Source of the DNA: Methylotenera sp.
GTDB lineage: Bacteria; Pseudomonadota; Gammaproteobacteria; Burkholderiales; Methylophilaceae
DNA: 39,646 nt
Assembly: GCF_030684185.1 (NCBI RefSeq)
Contig: NZ_JAUXOY010000024.1
Span: 1-39,646 of the forward strand
Direction of reading: 5' to 3'
The translations under genes were made by a program, and so were the position numbers. The notes below the pieces were generated by a model. The model was given only the letters and a program-made list of their open reading frames with translations. It was not told where the DNA came from and did not search any database. Shown here one piece after another: positions 14,531 to 23,566 of this stretch (its first letter is position 1; every line of letters starts with the position of its first letter).

Positions 14531-14605
14531 GATTCGAACTCACGGTGGGCTCGCACCCACGACAGTTTTCAAGACTGTAGCATTAAACCGCTCTGCCACT
14601 CTTCC
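14516..14605 (-). tRNA. tRNA-Ser (anticodon UGA)
   Basis: The minus strand folds as a class II tRNA of 90 nt with the CCA encoded: acceptor GGAAGAG pairs with CTCTTCC, the anticodon loop CTTGAAA gives UGA, a long variable arm (GTGGGTGCGAGCCCAC region) marks it as serine, and the T-arm contains GTTCGAATC. The 3' end faces the integrase gene, so it is the integration target. The gene remains complete, as usual for elements that restore the tRNA end. Confidence 0.97.
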
Positions 14606-14653
14606 CTACATTTTTCGCATCAATTTCAACGAAAGCAGGATTATAGCAAAGAA

Positions 14654-15202
14654 TTAGTCATCTTGAACATCCTGATTTGGGGAAAATATATCGGTATAAC
14701 CAAAATCTTTTAAATTGACGATACGCATTGGGTACAAAACACCATCTAAATGGTCACATTCATGCTGCACTACACGCGCATGAAAGCCGCTCACCAGCCT
14801 ATCAATAGGATTTCCGTACTGATCAAATCCAGCGTAATGTAAGCGCATATAGCGCGGCACGATGCCACGCATTCCGGGAACTGACAGACACCCTTCCCAG
14901 CCATCTTCCATTTCCTGATTAACTAGCGTAATCACAGGATTGATAAGCACGGTATAAGGCACTGCGTCGGCATCTGGATAGCGAGGATTCTTACTTTCAT
15001 CATCTGATTTTTGACCGAATATAACGACTCGCAAACTCTCACCTATTTGTGGAGCTGCGATACCTGCGCCATTCATGGAAAGCATCGTATCTTCTAAATC
15101 TTGAATCAAGGCGTGTAATTCGGGCGTGTCAAACTGCTCTACTGGCACAGCTTTCACTAACAAGCATGGCTCGCCCATGCGTAAAACGGATTTAATTCCC
15201 AT
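14654..15202 (-). CDS. def: Peptide deformylase
   Basis: A 182-residue deformylase that removes the N-formyl group from nascent proteins. All three metal-site motifs are present: [10 protein letters not shown] (usual GxGxAAPQ), EGCLSVPG with the cysteine ligand, and QHECDHLDG with the two histidine ligands and catalytic Glu. It is not next to fmt, so the genome may hold another copy. It follows the phosphorylase gene by 31 bp in the same direction, with AAGG about 9 nt before the ATG. Confidence 0.96.
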   Translation of the reverse strand: MGIKSVLRMGEPCLLVKAVPVEQFDTPELHALIQDLEDTMLSMNGAGIAAPQIGESLRVVIFGQKSDDESKNPRYPDADAVPYTVLINPVITLVNQEMEDGWEGCLSVPGMRGIVPRYMRLHYAGFDQYGNPIDRLVSGFHARVVQHECDHLDGVLYPMRIVNLKDFGYTDIFSPNQDVQDD

Positions 15203-15233
15203 TTCAATTAACCTTAATGTTAGTTAACAATAT

Positions 15234-15986
15234 TTACTGCTTAAAACCATTTTGTCTAACCAATTCAGCAATAATATTGCGTACACGCGTCATGGTTAAA
15301 TTCAAATTTTCCACAAGCTCTTCATACTGAATTCCATGCAGACTATCCCCGCGCCCTGCTGCATGATTTGCCACTGGACAAATTGCGGCATAACTCATCC
15401 CTAATTCACGTGCAAGTGCGGCTTCTGGCATGCCTGTCATGCCCACCATCGTTGCTCCATCACGTTCAAGACGATTGATTTCTGCGGCTGTTTCTAAGCG
15501 TGGCCCTTGCATTGCGGCATAGATACCATGGTTGATTAACGGCTCTCCAATGCTTTTGGCTGCTTGATCCCATTTAGCACGTAAATCTGGACAATATGGC
15601 TCGGTAAAATCAATATGTTTTACAGGTAGATCGACACCATCAAAATAGGTGTTTTTACGACCATGAGTATAATCAATAATTTGATGCGGCATCGCAATGA
15701 CACCTGGGGCTAAATCAGCATGAATACCACCCACTGTAGCAACCGCTGCGATTTCAGTAACACCCTGTAAATGTAAAGCCGATATATTCGCACGGTAGTT
15801 CACCGCATGCGGAGGAATGGTATGCCCATTACCATGACGGGCTAAAAATATCACTTCACGCCCAGCCATTTTGCCAAATATAAGCGGCTGCGATGGCTCA
15901 CCATAAGGTGTGCGTACAATCAATCGTCTTGTAATTTCCAAGTTATCTAATTGAGTTAGACCTGTACCACCGATAATTGCCAACAT
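15234..15986 (-). CDS. S-methyl-5'-thioinosine (or thioadenosine) phosphorylase
   Basis: A 250-residue purine nucleoside phosphorylase of the MTAP/MTIP branch: MLAIIGGTGLTQL, HGNGHTIPPHAVNYRANI, TQGP-type segment AAMQGPRLET and GMTGMPEAALARELG. The enzyme cleaves methylthio-nucleosides from polyamine and quorum-signal synthesis to base and methylthioribose-1-phosphate. In the substrate-recognition segment it reads like the Pseudomonas methylthioinosine enzyme (MTGMPEAALARE), so I favour MTIP over MTAP, but this needs assay. It is divergent from hpnC, with 134 bp between, and probably co-transcribed with def. Confidence 0.88.
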   Translation of the reverse strand: MLAIIGGTGLTQLDNLEITRRLIVRTPYGEPSQPLIFGKMAGREVIFLARHGNGHTIPPHAVNYRANISALHLQGVTEIAAVATVGGIHADLAPGVIAMPHQIIDYTHGRKNTYFDGVDLPVKHIDFTEPYCPDLRAKWDQAAKSIGEPLINHGIYAAMQGPRLETAAEINRLERDGATMVGMTGMPEAALARELGMSYAAICPVANHAAGRGDSLHGIQYEELVENLNLTMTRVRNIIAELVRQNGFKQ

Positions 15987-16103
15987 AAATTGCTTTCAAA
16001 TTTTGGTAAAAAACATGAGTACATTTTAACAAAGCTTACTAAAATTATTTAATTAATTATTGGCTTTACTTACTGAATATCTTCGCCAAAAAAAATATCA
16101 ATT

Positions 16104-16120
16104 TATGGCATACTCTCGCC
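16104..16120 (+). promoter_or_regulatory. Extended -10 promoter of the hpn operon
   Basis: TATGGCATACT holds an extended -10 (TG-n-CATACT, 16106-16114) and the ATG of hpnC follows 6 nt later. No -35 box stands out and no ribosome binding site lies between, so transcription may start at or next to the start codon (leaderless message). Confidence 0.4.
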
Positions 16121-17008
16121 ATGACTAACTCGCACCATCTCGAAACAATTCAAAGTAGTAGCTTGAAACTGGCAAATAGCCATTATGAGAACTTTCCTGT
16201 AGCCTCTGTCTTTTTGCCGCAACATTTACGCACCCCCATAGCCTTGATTTATAGCTTTGCAAGACAAGCGGATGACTTTGCCGATGAAGGTGAATTAACT
16301 ATTGAGCGTCGATTAGAGTTATTAAACGACTTTCGCGATGAATTAGATTTACTGCACGCATACATCAAGCCCCAAACAGCTTTCTTTAACACTTTAGGCT
16401 CTATGATTAAGGCTAACAAACTGCCTTATGAGCCATTTTATGACTTACTTAATGCCTTTAGCCAAGATGTTACCAAAACTCGCTATGCCAATTATGATGA
16501 AGTGCTGGATTATTGCTCGCGTTCCGCCAATCCTATCGGCAGGTTATTGTTACATCTCTATGGTCAATCCAATACTAGCAATACTCAGCTTTCTGATAAT
16601 ATTTGTTCCGCTTTACAGATTATCAATTTCTTGCAGGACATTGCGATTGATTTTAAAAAAAATGACGGTAAACAACGTATTTATTTGTGCCAGGATGAAA
16701 TGGAGGCCTTTGGCATCACTGAATCACAAATTCAGGAATTTGTTGATGAGAAGCAGGCAACCGATGATAATTGGCAACAGTTTATGCTGTTTAACCTGCA
16801 TCGTGTGAGTGCTTTATTGTACGCTGGCAAGCCGCTCGGACGCATTTTAACTGGGCGTATCGGTTTTGAAATGCGCATGATTATTGCTGGTGGTGAGCGC
16901 ATCATCAGTAAGATGAGTAAGGTTAATGGTGATATATTCAGATTCAGGCCTACCCTGAATCATTGGGATTGGCTCGTGATATTTGTAAAAGCACTGATGA
17001 AAGTATAA
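16121..17008 (+). CDS. hpnC: Hydroxysqualene synthase HpnC
   Basis: A 295-residue squalene/phytoene synthase-family protein. In the three-enzyme bacterial route HpnD makes presqualene diphosphate from two farnesyl diphosphates, HpnC converts it to hydroxysqualene, and HpnE reduces this to squalene. The first aspartate-rich motif is ARQADDFADEGE and the second is NFLQDIAIDFKKNDGKQRIYL. SxxYENFPVASVFLPQHLR near the N-terminus is characteristic of HpnC. It is the first gene of the hpnC-hpnD-hpnE set; hpnD follows after 8 bp. Downstream hopanoid genes such as a squalene cyclase are not present in the window, so the end product (hopanoids or C30 carotenoids) is open. Confidence 0.93.
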   Translation: MTNSHHLETIQSSSLKLANSHYENFPVASVFLPQHLRTPIALIYSFARQADDFADEGELTIERRLELLNDFRDELDLLHAYIKPQTAFFNTLGSMIKANKLPYEPFYDLLNAFSQDVTKTRYANYDEVLDYCSRSANPIGRLLLHLYGQSNTSNTQLSDNICSALQIINFLQDIAIDFKKNDGKQRIYLCQDEMEAFGITESQIQEFVDEKQATDDNWQQFMLFNLHRVSALLYAGKPLGRILTGRIGFEMRMIIAGGERIISKMSKVNGDIFRFRPTLNHWDWLVIFVKALMKV

Positions 17009-17016
17009 GAAAGATA

Positions 17017-17856
17017 ATGACACCACAGCAATATTGTGAAGAAAAAACCGCAAAAAGCGGCTCAAGCTTCTATTACAGCTTTATGTTTTTACCCAAGCAA
17101 AAGCGTGAGGCGATTACTGCCCTTTACGCATTCTGCCGTGAGGTGGATGACATTGCAGATGAGTGTACTGACTTTAACATCGCACAAACCAAGCTTAACT
17201 GGTGGCGCTCTGAAATTGAGAGGTTGTATCAAAGCAAGCCACAACACCCTGTTAGCAAAGCGCTTTTAGACCCGATTAAAACTTACCATCTTGATGCTGA
17301 GCACTTTATAGAGATTATTGATGGCATGGAGATGGATTTAAAATTTAACCGTTATGAAGATTTTAAACAATTGCAGTTATATTGCTATCGTGTCGCCAGT
17401 GTAGTGGGTTTACTTTCAGCGCAGATATTTGGCTTTAGCAATCGAAAAACGCTTAAATTTGCACATGACTTAGGTATCGCTTTTCAACTCACGAATATTA
17501 TCCGCGATGTAGGTGAAGACGCACGTCGTAACCGCATCTATCTGCCTTTAGACGAACTAGCGCAATTCAAAGTTACTGAAGACGACATTTTGCAGAGTCG
17601 TGAGTCTGATGCCGTTAAGAAGTTATTAGATTATCAAATTGAGCGCGCAGAGAGCTACTATGACCGTGCGCTTCGTGAACTCCCAGATGAAGACCATAAA
17701 AGCCAGAGGGTTGGCTTAATGATGGCAGCAATCTATCGTACCTTGTTGCGCGAAATTAATGCCGACGGTGCCCATAAAGTATTAAATTCACGCACATCAC
17801 TTGGCGCATTACGTAAGTTTTGGCTAGCTTTCAATGTATGGATTAAGAACTTTTAA
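17017..17856 (+). CDS. hpnD: Presqualene diphosphate synthase HpnD
   Basis: A 279-residue squalene/phytoene synthase-family protein: GSSFYYSFMFLP near the start, first motif CREVDDIADECTD, second motif NIIRDVGEDARRNRIYLP. The family normally begins M(S/T)PxxYC, so I use the ATG at 17017 (MTPQQYC) with AAGAAAG upstream, instead of an in-frame ATG at 16963 inside hpnC. It condenses two farnesyl diphosphates to presqualene diphosphate. It sits 8 bp after hpnC and 6 bp before hpnE, clearly one transcript. Confidence 0.94.
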   Translation: MTPQQYCEEKTAKSGSSFYYSFMFLPKQKREAITALYAFCREVDDIADECTDFNIAQTKLNWWRSEIERLYQSKPQHPVSKALLDPIKTYHLDAEHFIEIIDGMEMDLKFNRYEDFKQLQLYCYRVASVVGLLSAQIFGFSNRKTLKFAHDLGIAFQLTNIIRDVGEDARRNRIYLPLDELAQFKVTEDDILQSRESDAVKKLLDYQIERAESYYDRALRELPDEDHKSQRVGLMMAAIYRTLLREINADGAHKVLNSRTSLGALRKFWLAFNVWIKNF

Positions 17857-17862
17857 TACTCC

Positions 17863-19212
17863 GTGAATATATCAAATACACATGTGGCAGTAATAGGCGG
17901 TGGTTGCGCGGGTTTAAGTACGGCGGTAGCCTTGGTCGAAAAAGGCTTTAAAGTGACGGTATTTGAATCCAGCTCGCAACTGGGCGGACGTGCGCGGACT
18001 GTATTAGTAGAAAATAATAGCTTAATGCAGTTGCTGGATAACGGCCAACATATTTTATTGGGGGCGTATCGTGAAACTTTAGCGTTATTGCATAAAATTG
18101 GCGTAGATGAGGAAAAAGTATTTTTACGTGTGCCATTGCAAATAACAATGCAATCAAACTCAGCAAAAACGGTATTCTCGCTAAAATCTGTGCAATATTT
18201 ACCCGCCCCGCTTAATGTGCTCGCTGGGCTAATCGCCTGTAAAAGCTTGAGCATTTCTGAACTCATTGCCGCCATCAAGTTTATGCTTCACATTAAAAAA
18301 AATCGCTTCCAAATTACTGGAGATAAAGCACTAGAACAGTTTCTAATCGAGCATAAACAATCCTCTAAACTCATACAAATGTTATGGGAACCACTGTGTC
18401 TAGCGGCCCTCAATACGCCAATTGCAATTGCCAGTACGCGTATTTTTCTGAACGTACTTAAAGACAGCTTCTCTAGCAGCTCTTTTATAGGCAGCAAAAA
18501 AAATAGCGACTTTTTATTGCCACGTCTGGATTTATCAAAAATTATTGCTAACCCGATGGCGCATTTCATACAAAAAAATGGTGGCGACATAAAACTCAGC
18601 AGGCGCATTCGCAGCCTTGAAATTGAAGGTGATGGCTTTAGTTTAACTACGCGAGACAGCAAATCTTTCTTTAGCCATGTAGTCATTGCTACACCATCGT
18701 CTAGACTCGACAAACTCATAGAATCTCTACCCAAGCTGCACAATGTGTTAAAACAAACACAAAGTTATGGCTACCAACCTATCTACACCATTTATCTACA
18801 ATATCCTCCAGAAATCAAACTGCCGACCGTAATGACAGGCCTCACTGGGACGCTGGGACAATGGGTGTTCGACAGAGGCCAACTCTGTGAGCAAAAAGGT
18901 CTGATGGCTGTGATTATTAGCGGAAGTGGCAAACATCAATTATTAAGTCAAGATGAACTGGCGCTAACGATTGCCAAAGAAATTAATCAGGCCTTTCCAG
19001 ACATCCCTAAACCACTATGGCATAAAGTCATTGCAGAAAAACGTGCCACGTTTTCGTGCGCACCAAACTTGGCAAGACCAACCAATAAAACTTTGCAGCC
19101 AAGGCTATATTTAGCAGGCGATTATACCTATGCGGACTACCCTGCAACGATTGAAGGAGCAATTAGAAGTGGTATTACGTGTGCGAATTTAATCTCGAAT
19201 CATGTAGATTAA
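17863..19212 (+). CDS. hpnE: Hydroxysqualene dehydroxylase HpnE
   Basis: A 449-residue FAD-dependent amine-oxidase/desaturase-like protein. The N-terminal dinucleotide fold reads VAVIGGGCAGLSTAVALVEKG with the following ESSSQLGGRAR motif, and the C-terminal FAD motif is LYLAGDYTYADYPATIEGAIRSG. It carries out the last step of the HpnCDE route, reductive removal of the hydroxyl group to give squalene. The start codon is GTG at 17863, 6 bp after hpnD. The gene is convergent with radA. Confidence 0.93.
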   Translation: MNISNTHVAVIGGGCAGLSTAVALVEKGFKVTVFESSSQLGGRARTVLVENNSLMQLLDNGQHILLGAYRETLALLHKIGVDEEKVFLRVPLQITMQSNSAKTVFSLKSVQYLPAPLNVLAGLIACKSLSISELIAAIKFMLHIKKNRFQITGDKALEQFLIEHKQSSKLIQMLWEPLCLAALNTPIAIASTRIFLNVLKDSFSSSSFIGSKKNSDFLLPRLDLSKIIANPMAHFIQKNGGDIKLSRRIRSLEIEGDGFSLTTRDSKSFFSHVVIATPSSRLDKLIESLPKLHNVLKQTQSYGYQPIYTIYLQYPPEIKLPTVMTGLTGTLGQWVFDRGQLCEQKGLMAVIISGSGKHQLLSQDELALTIAKEINQAFPDIPKPLWHKVIAEKRATFSCAPNLARPTNKTLQPRLYLAGDYTYADYPATIEGAIRSGITCANLISNHVD

Positions 19213-19243
19213 GATTACAACACAAAACATGAACAAAGCTTTT

Positions 19244-19261
19244 AATAGCTTATTAGCTATT
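19244..19261. terminator. Weak bidirectional hairpin between hpnE and radA
   Basis: AATAGCT-TATT-AGCTATT forms a 7-bp stem that covers the radA stop codon and lies 31 bp after hpnE. T-rich sequence is short on both sides, so it is at most a weak terminator for the convergent genes. Confidence 0.3.
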
Positions 19262-20623
19262 CCTAAGCTGGTTTAAAGCTTGCTCCAACCTCTCAACCGC
19301 GATTACTTCAATTCCAGAAATTTTGGTTTTAGGCACATTAGCTTTTGGCACAATAGCTTTAGTAAAACCTAATTTTGCAGCTTCTTTCAGGCGCATTTGA
19401 CCACCCTGCACAGGGCGCACTTCACCAGCCAAACCAACTTCACCAAATACTATAAGTTTATTATCTAATGGTTTGTTTTTTAATGAAGAAACGATTGATA
19501 ATATGACCGCTAAATCAACTGCAGGCTCAGCTATTTTTACGCCGCCAACTGCATTGATAAACACATCTTGGTCAAAACATGGTATGCCTGCATGGCGATT
19601 TAACACCGCCAATAACATGGCTAAACGATTCTGTTCAAGGCCTGTCGCCAATCTCTTAGCATTAGGTGCGTGGCTTTCATCCACTAAGGCTTGAATTTCA
19701 ATTAACAGCGGGCGCGTGCCTTCCATGGTCACGGTAATGCAACTACCCGCCACTTGACCTTCATGGTGCGATAAAAATAAGGCGGATGGGTTAGAAACTT
19801 CACGCAAACCATGTTCTGTCATCGCGAATACGCCTAGCTCGTTTACTGCACCAAAACGGTTTTTAAAGGCACGAATCAAACGAAAGCTAGAGTTTTGATC
19901 ACCCTCAAAATACAACACAGTATCGACGATATGCTCTAATACCCTTGGTCCGGCTAATGAACCTTCTTTGGTGACATGACCAACTAAAATTACCGTAATA
20001 CCCAATTGCTTAGCCATGCGCGTAAGTTGCGCAGAACATTCGCGAACTTGTGCAACTGAACCAGGCGCAGATTGCAAAGCTTCAGAATATACTGTCTGTA
20101 TAGAGTCTATCACCGCGATATTGGGTTTATGTGTTTGTAGTGTGGCGAGAATCTTCTCAAGGTTAATTTCCGCCAACAACTCAACCTCGCTGGCATCTAG
20201 CCCCAAGCGTTTTGCACGCATAGCGATTTGCTGGGGTGACTCTTCACCACTCACATAAATAGCTTGGGCAGATTTTCCCAAATGACACAAAACTTGCAAC
20301 AACAAAGTAGATTTACCAATGCCAGGATCACCGCCAATCAGCACCACACCACCTTCCACTAAACCGCCTCCCAACACGCGGTCAAACTCGCTTATTCCTG
20401 TGGGTATTCTCTCAATATCAGCCGCTTTAATGCTGCTGATTTTTTGCAGTGTACTGCTTTGTGCCAAACCCTCAAATTTATTAGCGTAACGGTTGGTTGT
20501 AGTGGTTTCTTCAATACTCTCAACCAGGGTATTCCAAGCCATGCAACTTGGGCATTGCCCTTGCCATTTGGGTTCACTAGCGCCGCATTCAGTGCAACTG
20601 TAAATGGTTTTAGCTTTTGCCAT
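19253..20623 (-). CDS. radA: DNA repair protein RadA
   Basis: A 456-residue RadA/Sms ATPase acting in homologous recombination on branch migration. It has the N-terminal C4 zinc finger (YSCTECGASEPKWQGQCPSC), Walker A GGDPGIGKSTLL, the RadA-specific KNRFG motif (residues about 268-272) and the C-terminal Lon-like domain (KIAEPAVDLAVILSI, GEVGLAGEVRPV). Length is normal. It lies 24 bp after dnaB and is probably co-transcribed with it. Confidence 0.97.
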   Translation of the reverse strand: MAKAKTIYSCTECGASEPKWQGQCPSCMAWNTLVESIEETTTTNRYANKFEGLAQSSTLQKISSIKAADIERIPTGISEFDRVLGGGLVEGGVVLIGGDPGIGKSTLLLQVLCHLGKSAQAIYVSGEESPQQIAMRAKRLGLDASEVELLAEINLEKILATLQTHKPNIAVIDSIQTVYSEALQSAPGSVAQVRECSAQLTRMAKQLGITVILVGHVTKEGSLAGPRVLEHIVDTVLYFEGDQNSSFRLIRAFKNRFGAVNELGVFAMTEHGLREVSNPSALFLSHHEGQVAGSCITVTMEGTRPLLIEIQALVDESHAPNAKRLATGLEQNRLAMLLAVLNRHAGIPCFDQDVFINAVGGVKIAEPAVDLAVILSIVSSLKNKPLDNKLIVFGEVGLAGEVRPVQGGQMRLKEAAKLGFTKAIVPKANVPKTKISGIEVIAVERLEQALNQLRNS

Positions 20624-20647
20624 GTTTTAACTTTTAGATTTTAGTCC

Positions 20648-22030
20648 CTAATAGCTATCAGCCATATGGCCACTACCAGCATAGTTTTCAAAGCGAGTGT
20701 GCTGACCCATAAATGTTAGCCTTACCCGCCCGATTGGACCGTTACGCTGCTTAGCAATAATAATCTCTGCCGTGCCCTTATCTGGACTGTCTGGATTGTA
20801 GACTTCATCACGATAGATAAACAAAATCACATCGGCATCTTGCTCAATCGCGCCAGATTCGCGCAAGTCACTCATCACAGGGCGTTTGTCTGGCCGTTGT
20901 TCCACACTGCGGTTAAGCTGTGAGAGCGCAACCACGGGGCAATCAAGCTCTTTAGCTAACGCTTTAAGTGAGCGTGAGATTTCAGAAATTTCAGTCGCTC
21001 GATTTTCGCCCTGACGACCTGCGGGTGCGGCCATCAACTGCAGGTAATCAACTACGATTAACCCCAATTTACCTGTTTGACGATGCAATCTGCGCGCCCT
21101 TGCACGCACATCAAAACTGCTTAAGCCGGCGCCTTCATCAATAAAAATCGGCGCTTCATTGAGCTTGCCAAGCGCAGTTGTCAGCTTTTCCCAATCTTCA
21201 TCTTCCAGCTTACCCGTTCGCATGCGGTGCTGATCCAAACGCCCTACGGAGCCAATCATCCGCATCGCAAGCTGTGTTGACGCCATTTCCATTGAGAATA
21301 CGGCCACAGGCAGCCCGGTATCCAACGCCACATTTTCGGCCATGTTGAGTGAAAATGCGGTTTTACCCATTGAAGGCCGCCCCGCTACGATAATTAAATC
21401 ACCACCTTGCATGCCTGATGTCATTGAATCAAGATCGGCAAAACCTGTAGGCACCCCAGTAACATCAGAAGGATTGTCGCGAGAAAATAGTTGGTCAATG
21501 CGGTCTGCCACTTGTGGCAGCAATACTTTAATATCTACAAAGCCCTGAGAACTTCGCTTACCGCCTTCGGCAATCTGAAATATTTTAGCTTCGGCTTCAT
21601 CTAATAGCTGTTGTGCATCGCGGCCATTCGGTGCATATGCACTCTCAGCGATGCCAGAACCCACCACCACCAGTTGCCGCATTACGGCACGCTCATGAAC
21701 GATTTCAGCATAGCGTCTGATATTCGCCGCAGTTGGCGTGCTTTGCGCCAATGCCCCTAAATAAGCAATACCGCCAATGCCAGAGAGTTCAGCAGTGCTT
21801 TCAAGTGATTCAGCTACAGTGACGATATCGGCTGGTCTGTTATGTTCAATCAGCTTAGCAATATGCTGAAATATGGCCTTGTGATCATGTCGATAAAAGT
21901 CGTTTGCGGTGAGAATGTCGGCCACTTTATCAAGCGCTTCATTTTCAAGCAGCAAACCACCGATGACTGATTGTTCAGCCTCAACGGAATGTGGGGGGAT
22001 TTTTAATGCATCTAATTGTTCGTCTGCCAT
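20648..22030 (-). CDS. dnaB: Replicative DNA helicase DnaB
   Basis: The hexameric fork helicase, 460 residues from the chosen start. The N-terminal domain begins PPHSVEAEQSVIGGLL; the RecA-like domain has Walker A GRPSMGKT (Lys 223), the glutamate in FSMEM, Walker B GLIVVDYLQLM, and the KQRNGP arginine-finger loop. I use the ATG at 22030 (MADEQLD) instead of 22048, since a TATAAT box lies between the two and E. coli-type N-termini fit the shorter form. It follows a strong terminator after rplI and precedes radA by 24 bp. A decayed second copy of its C-terminal domain lies at 30381-31307. Confidence 0.97.
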   Translation of the reverse strand: MADEQLDALKIPPHSVEAEQSVIGGLLLENEALDKVADILTANDFYRHDHKAIFQHIAKLIEHNRPADIVTVAESLESTAELSGIGGIAYLGALAQSTPTAANIRRYAEIVHERAVMRQLVVVGSGIAESAYAPNGRDAQQLLDEAEAKIFQIAEGGKRSSQGFVDIKVLLPQVADRIDQLFSRDNPSDVTGVPTGFADLDSMTSGMQGGDLIIVAGRPSMGKTAFSLNMAENVALDTGLPVAVFSMEMASTQLAMRMIGSVGRLDQHRMRTGKLEDEDWEKLTTALGKLNEAPIFIDEGAGLSSFDVRARARRLHRQTGKLGLIVVDYLQLMAAPAGRQGENRATEISEISRSLKALAKELDCPVVALSQLNRSVEQRPDKRPVMSDLRESGAIEQDADVILFIYRDEVYNPDSPDKGTAEIIIAKQRNGPIGRVRLTFMGQHTRFENYAGSGHMADSY

Positions 22031-22036
22031 AGCGTG

Positions 22037-22042
22037 ATTATA
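22037..22042 (-). promoter_or_regulatory. -10 box for dnaB, possibly leaderless
   Basis: A perfect TATAAT lies on the minus strand 6 nt before the ATG at 22030; the expected transcription start coincides with that ATG. No ribosome binding site is visible and the -35 region (TTCGGT) is weak and overlaps the rplI terminator hairpin. Confidence 0.45.
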
Positions 22043-22048
22043 ACGCAT

Positions 22049-22077
22049 TAAAAAAGGCTACCGAAGTAGCCTTTTTT
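22049..22077 (-). terminator. Rho-independent terminator after rplI
   Basis: AAAAAAGGCTAC-CGAA-GTAGCCTTTTTT: a perfect stem with a GNRA-like/CGAA-type tetraloop and T/A-runs on both sides. It ends the rpsF-priB-rpsR-rplI transcript, 41 bp after the rplI stop, and is placed just in front of dnaB. Confidence 0.85.
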
Positions 22078-22117
22078 ATTTATTTCAACTGCTTGATTTA
22101 ACTAAGCAATATATAAC

Positions 22118-22567
22118 TTAAGCTTCGCCAACCACTGTCACAGTAATATCTACAACCACATCATGGTGCAATGCAACTGTAACAATATGATCACCGATTG
22201 TTTTCAGTGGGCCATTAGGCAAACGCACTAAAGCTTTAGTCACTTCAAAGCCTTTTGCAGCCAATTCATCAGCAATATCACCGTTAGTCACAGAACCGAA
22301 CAAGCGACCATCAACACCAGCTTTTTGCGTTACTGTCATGGTGAATGCAGCTAATTTTTCGCCACGTGCTTGAGCAGCAGCCAGAATTGCGGCTTGTTGT
22401 TTTTCTAATTCAACACGGCGCGCAGCAATTTCAGCTTTATTTGCTTCTGTAGCACGTTTAGCCTTGCCTTGTGGAATCAGAAAGTTACGGCCGTAACCAT
22501 CTTTAACTTTAACGATGTCACCTAAATTACCTAGGTTACCTACTTTTTCTAATAAAATAATTTGCAT
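22118..22567 (-). CDS. rplI: Ribosomal protein bL9
   Basis: A 149-residue bL9 with the family start [36 protein letters not shown] and the expected two-domain length with a long central helix (residues about 40-75). It binds 23S rRNA domain V. It follows rpsR by 12 bp at the end of the conserved rpsF operon. Confidence 0.98.
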   Translation of the reverse strand: MQIILLEKVGNLGNLGDIVKVKDGYGRNFLIPQGKAKRATEANKAEIAARRVELEKQQAAILAAAQARGEKLAAFTMTVTQKAGVDGRLFGSVTNGDIADELAAKGFEVTKALVRLPNGPLKTIGDHIVTVALHHDVVVDITVTVVGEA

Positions 22568-22579
22568 GGTAGCCTCCGA

Positions 22580-22810
22580 TTATTGGTGTTTATCTGTGTA
22601 TGGAAGCAAAGCCAAGAAACGTGCAAGTTTAACTGCAGTCGTTAATTGACGTTGATAACGAGCTTTAGTGCCCGTCATACGTGCTGGGATGATTTTTGCG
22701 TTTTCTGAAATGAAATCTTTCAATAAATCCACATCTTTGTAATCAACTTCTTTGATGCCTTCTGCTGAAAAACGGCAGTAACGGCGGCGTTTGTACATTT
22801 CTCTTGCCAT
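22580..22810 (-). CDS. rpsR: Ribosomal protein bS18
   Basis: A 76-residue bS18, with [18 protein letters not shown]-like [14 protein letters not shown] and the basic [22 protein letters not shown] segment. It binds the small subunit together with bS6, encoded by rpsF two genes upstream. Gaps to priB (32 bp) and rplI (12 bp) indicate one operon. Confidence 0.98.
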   Translation of the reverse strand: MAREMYKRRRYCRFSAEGIKEVDYKDVDLLKDFISENAKIIPARMTGTKARYQRQLTTAVKLARFLALLPYTDKHQ

Positions 22811-22842
22811 TTGAAACTCCTAAACTTTTTAATTTATATAAG

Positions 22843-23148
22843 CTAATCGCTTATATGTTCTATATGGTTAATGTGCATGACCAGTTGCGTGCTTTTAAGG
22901 CTGCGTTTAGCTAAAAAACCACTCGCTTGAATGTGTGAGCCTACTTTCAGACCTTTCAATGCCGGTGTTCCTAATATCTGGTCACCCAAGATAACTGCAT
23001 TCACTTCACATTCCACTTTACGCTTCATGCCAGCTTCAACTTGCTCTGAAACATGACGCAATACAACACTTAACAACGGTATGCCTGCTGGCGTGTAACG
23101 AAGCGGCTCAATTTGCACGACTTCTGCTTGCAACACCAGTTTATTCAC
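22843..23148 (-). CDS. priB: Primosomal replication protein PriB
   Basis: A 101-residue single OB-fold protein between rpsF and rpsR, the standard site of priB in beta- and gammaproteobacteria. LRYTPAGIPLLSVVLRH, KRKVECEVNAVILGD and GFLAKRSLKSTQLVMHINHIE match the PriB/SSB fold. It helps PriA restart stalled forks. Low conservation is normal for betaproteobacterial PriB; the location supports the call. Confidence 0.93.
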   Translation of the reverse strand: MNKLVLQAEVVQIEPLRYTPAGIPLLSVVLRHVSEQVEAGMKRKVECEVNAVILGDQILGTPALKGLKVGSHIQASGFLAKRSLKSTQLVMHINHIEHISD

Positions 23149-23161
23149 TTGGTTTTATAAA

Positions 23162-23566
23162 TTAAGCTGCTGCAACCTCTGTAGCCACATCTACTGAAGC
23201 TGCTACTGGCGCAGGCGCTGCATCTTTACTCAACACTGATCTAGATTTTTCTTCTTTCATCATTGGTGATGGCGCAGTGACTGCAGCTTTTTTAGAGATC
23301 AACAAATGACGTAAAACAGCATCATTAAATTTGAAACCATGCTCTAACTCAGCTAATACTTCAAGATTGCACTCAATGTTCATTAAAACATAGTGTGCTT
23401 TATGGATTTTTTGAATTTGGTAAGCAAGTTGACGGCGACCCCAGTCTTCCAGGCGGTGAATTGCACCACCACTAGCTGTGATAAGCGTACGGTAACGCTC
23501 AATCATCGCTGGCACTTGTTCGCTTTGGTCCGGATGGACGATAAACACTAGTTCATAATGTCTCAT
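23162..23566 (-). CDS. rpsF: Ribosomal protein bS6
   Basis: A 134-residue bS6: [46 protein letters not shown] and LRHLLISK are all family-typical. Residues beyond about 100 form an Ala/Val/Pro-rich, unstructured extension ending [10 protein letters not shown], longer than the minimal S6 but comparable with the tailed enterobacterial protein. First gene of the rpsF-priB-rpsR-rplI operon, with AAAGGAG 5 nt before the ATG. Confidence 0.98.
   Translation of the reverse strand: MRHYELVFIVHPDQSEQVPAMIERYRTLITASGGAIHRLEDWGRRQLAYQIQKIHKAHYVLMNIECNLEVLAELEHGFKFNDAVLRHLLISKKAAVTAPSPMMKEEKSRSVLSKDAAPAPVAASVDVATEVAAA

Noticed and set aside
16963-17016. Longer hpnD start at 16963
   Set aside because: It would overlap hpnC by 46 bp and add 18 residues not seen in the family; the ATG at 17017 has a ribosome binding site and the family-typical start.
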